A DNA stretch of 64,000 nt from Bacillota bacterium. GTDB lineage: Bacteria > Bacillota > Clostridia > Lachnospirales > Lachnospiraceae. Position numbers and translations under genes: made by a program. This document shows positions 63,030 through 64,000 of the stretch, one piece after another. Below the pieces are notes generated by a model. It made no database searches, was not told where the DNA came from, and saw only the letters and a list, made by a program, of their open reading frames with translations. Numbering within the stretch: the stretch's first letter is position 1; each line of letters starts with the position of its first letter. The stretch spans positions 1 to 64,000 of the forward strand of contig JAMPHT010000008.1 in the NCBI GenBank assembly GCA_023663285.1, written 5' to 3'.

Positions 63030-64000
63030 ATGAGCATTATGAGAAAAAAAAGAATCTGCTGTCTTTTGGCGCTGCTGCTGTTTGCTATAAGCTGCCCCGC
63101 CGTTTACGCGGCGGAAGGAAATACCGCAGGGGACGGCAGTTCGGGCGCAGACAGCTCCGAGGAAAACGATTCCGATGAAAGTGACGGAGACAAGCTTCTT
63201 GCGCCTTATTTTATCATCCAGGGCACTGAGGAGGACACCCCTTCTCTGGAACACTTTCCGTTAAAAGCAACCAATGTAGTCTCCAACGTCAGCGGCATCA
63301 TTGCCGAGACCTATGTAACACAGACTTACGCAAATGAAGGGGAGGTCCCCATCAATGCCAGCTATGTGTTCCCCGCCTCCTCATCCGTTACCATCCACGG
63401 CATGAAGATGGTGATCGGCAACGAAATGATCACCGCCCAGATCAAGGAGAAGGAAACAGCAAAGAAGGAATATACGGAGGCAAAGAGCGAGGGCAAAAGC
63501 GCTTCCCTGCTGGAGCAGAAAAGACCCAACGTGTTCACTATGGACGTGGCAAATATCATGCCCGGCGACATTGTAAATATCGAGCTGCACTATACCCAGC
63601 TGATCACTCCCAGAGAAAATACCTATGAATTTGTCTTTCCCACGGTAGTGGGTCCCCGCTATACCCCGCCCGCCACAGCAGACAGCCAGGGAGACGATGC
63701 AGGAGACGGCTCAAAAAACATTGACGGCAGCTCCGAAAACGACTGGACGGCAAGCCCTTACCTGCCGGAGGGCACTACACCGCCCGGCGATTACAATATC
63801 ACCGTAAATCTCTCCACAGGCGTTCCCATTGCCGACATCACAAGCAAATCCCACGGCATTAGGATCGTTAAGACAAACGATTCCACCGCACAGATCACCC
63901 TGATGGATCCGGACGACTATGCGGGCAACCGGGACTTTATCTTAAGATACAGGCTCACCGGAGAAGAGATACAAAGCGGACTGGTGCTTTCCGAAGGCAC
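63030..64000 (+). CDS. secreted VIT-domain protein, N-terminal part (cut by window edge)
   Basis: The first 323 residues of a longer protein. A signal peptide (KKRICCLLALLLFAISCPA, cleavage after VYA) leads to an acidic Ser/Asp/Glu stretch, then a vault inter-alpha-trypsin (VIT) domain: NVVSNVSGIIAETYVTQTYAN, VPINASYVFPASSSVTIHGM, MITAQIKEKETAKKEYTEAK, VANIMPGDIVNIELHYTQ. VIT domains are normally followed by a von Willebrand A domain, which would lie beyond the edge. The ATG at 63030 is 7 nt after AGGGAGG. It is divergent from the ACT/hom/lysC operon. Confidence 0.88.
   Translation, partial: MSIMRKKRICCLLALLLFAISCPAVYAAEGNTAGDGSSGADSSEENDSDESDGDKLLAPYFIIQGTEEDTPSLEHFPLKATNVVSNVSGIIAETYVTQTYANEGEVPINASYVFPASSSVTIHGMKMVIGNEMITAQIKEKETAKKEYTEAKSEGKSASLLEQKRPNVFTMDVANIMPGDIVNIELHYTQLITPRENTYEFVFPTVVGPRYTPPATADSQGDDAGDGSKNIDGSSENDWTASPYLPEGTTPPGDYNITVNLSTGVPIADITSKSHGIRIVKTNDSTAQITLMDPDDYAGNRDFILRYRLTGEEIQSGLVLSEG

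Noticed and set aside
62814..63254. 146-codon minus-strand frame upstream of the ACT-domain gene
   Set aside because: It overlaps the start of the clearly supported secreted VIT-domain gene on the other strand and has no motifs.
1..64000. CRISPR array
   Set aside because: No set of regularly spaced identical repeats with unique spacers; all tandem repeats found are inside coding regions or directly adjacent to each other.

Overview
The window reads as chromosomal DNA of an anaerobic, spore-forming Firmicute of the class Clostridia, most likely a Lachnospiraceae member. The reasons are strong AGGAGG-type ribosome binding sites, the typical clostridial versions of the housekeeping genes, the DUF5716/DUF5717 gene pair, a VTC/DUF4956/carbohydrate-binding cluster, a CIRCE site, and a SpoIID/LytB-type gene. 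Most of the window is GC-rich. Three patches (about 23.6-26.4 kb, 27.1-32 kb and 49.5-51.9 kb) are visibly AT-richer and carry mobile or transferred genes.

Layout. 1-7.3 kb: end of an Rpn-type nuclease gene; DegV behind a consensus promoter; a surface lipoprotein/DUF4956/VTC operon divergent from a two-component system, with an OmpR-style direct repeat between them. 7.3-12.6 kb: acyltransferase, a PurF paralogue without its glutaminase cysteine, purB and a normal purF. 12.6-19.6 kb: an uncharacterised four-gene operon (coiled-coil membrane protein, TPR-like protein, actin/Hsp70-like protein, giant DUF5717 protein). 19.7-22.8 kb: CPBP protease and a GntR/ABC operon behind a 36-bp palindrome. 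22.9-27.0 kb: a SpoIID/LytB-peptidoglycan-binding gene split by a 2.8-kb serine-recombinase element. 27-32 kb: pyruvyl transferase, GT2-HAD glycosyltransferase and two small XRE regulators. 32-33.8 kb: chemoreceptor. 33.9-41.3 kb: four large polytopic membrane proteins, probably surface-polysaccharide related, one frameshifted at a G7 tract. 41.5-49.2 kb: htpG with a CIRCE site and an acidic repeat insert, a parvulin lipoprotein, ilvE, folA, thyA and a beta-CASP nuclease. 49.4-51.9 kb: tRNA-Gly carrying a small island with no integrase (PIN toxin pair, XRE/ankyrin-like protein). 52-59.3 kb: small RNA, zinc-ribbon membrane protein, GH5 cellulase, MATE exporter, HD-GYP protein, GH3-like protein. 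59.7-62.8 kb: lysC, hom and an ACT-domain gene. The right edge cuts a secreted VIT-domain protein.

The most unusual item is the element at 23.6-26.4 kb. It sits between two copies of a 7-bp repeat. Removing exactly one repeat plus the interior (2816 bp) rejoins the two gene halves in frame, giving a 432-residue protein, as in the sigK 'skin' type of developmentally excised element. Joining the element's own ends makes a near-perfect inverted-repeat attP and also extends the recombinase reading frame by 35 codons, so integration replaces the enzyme's C-terminal tail.
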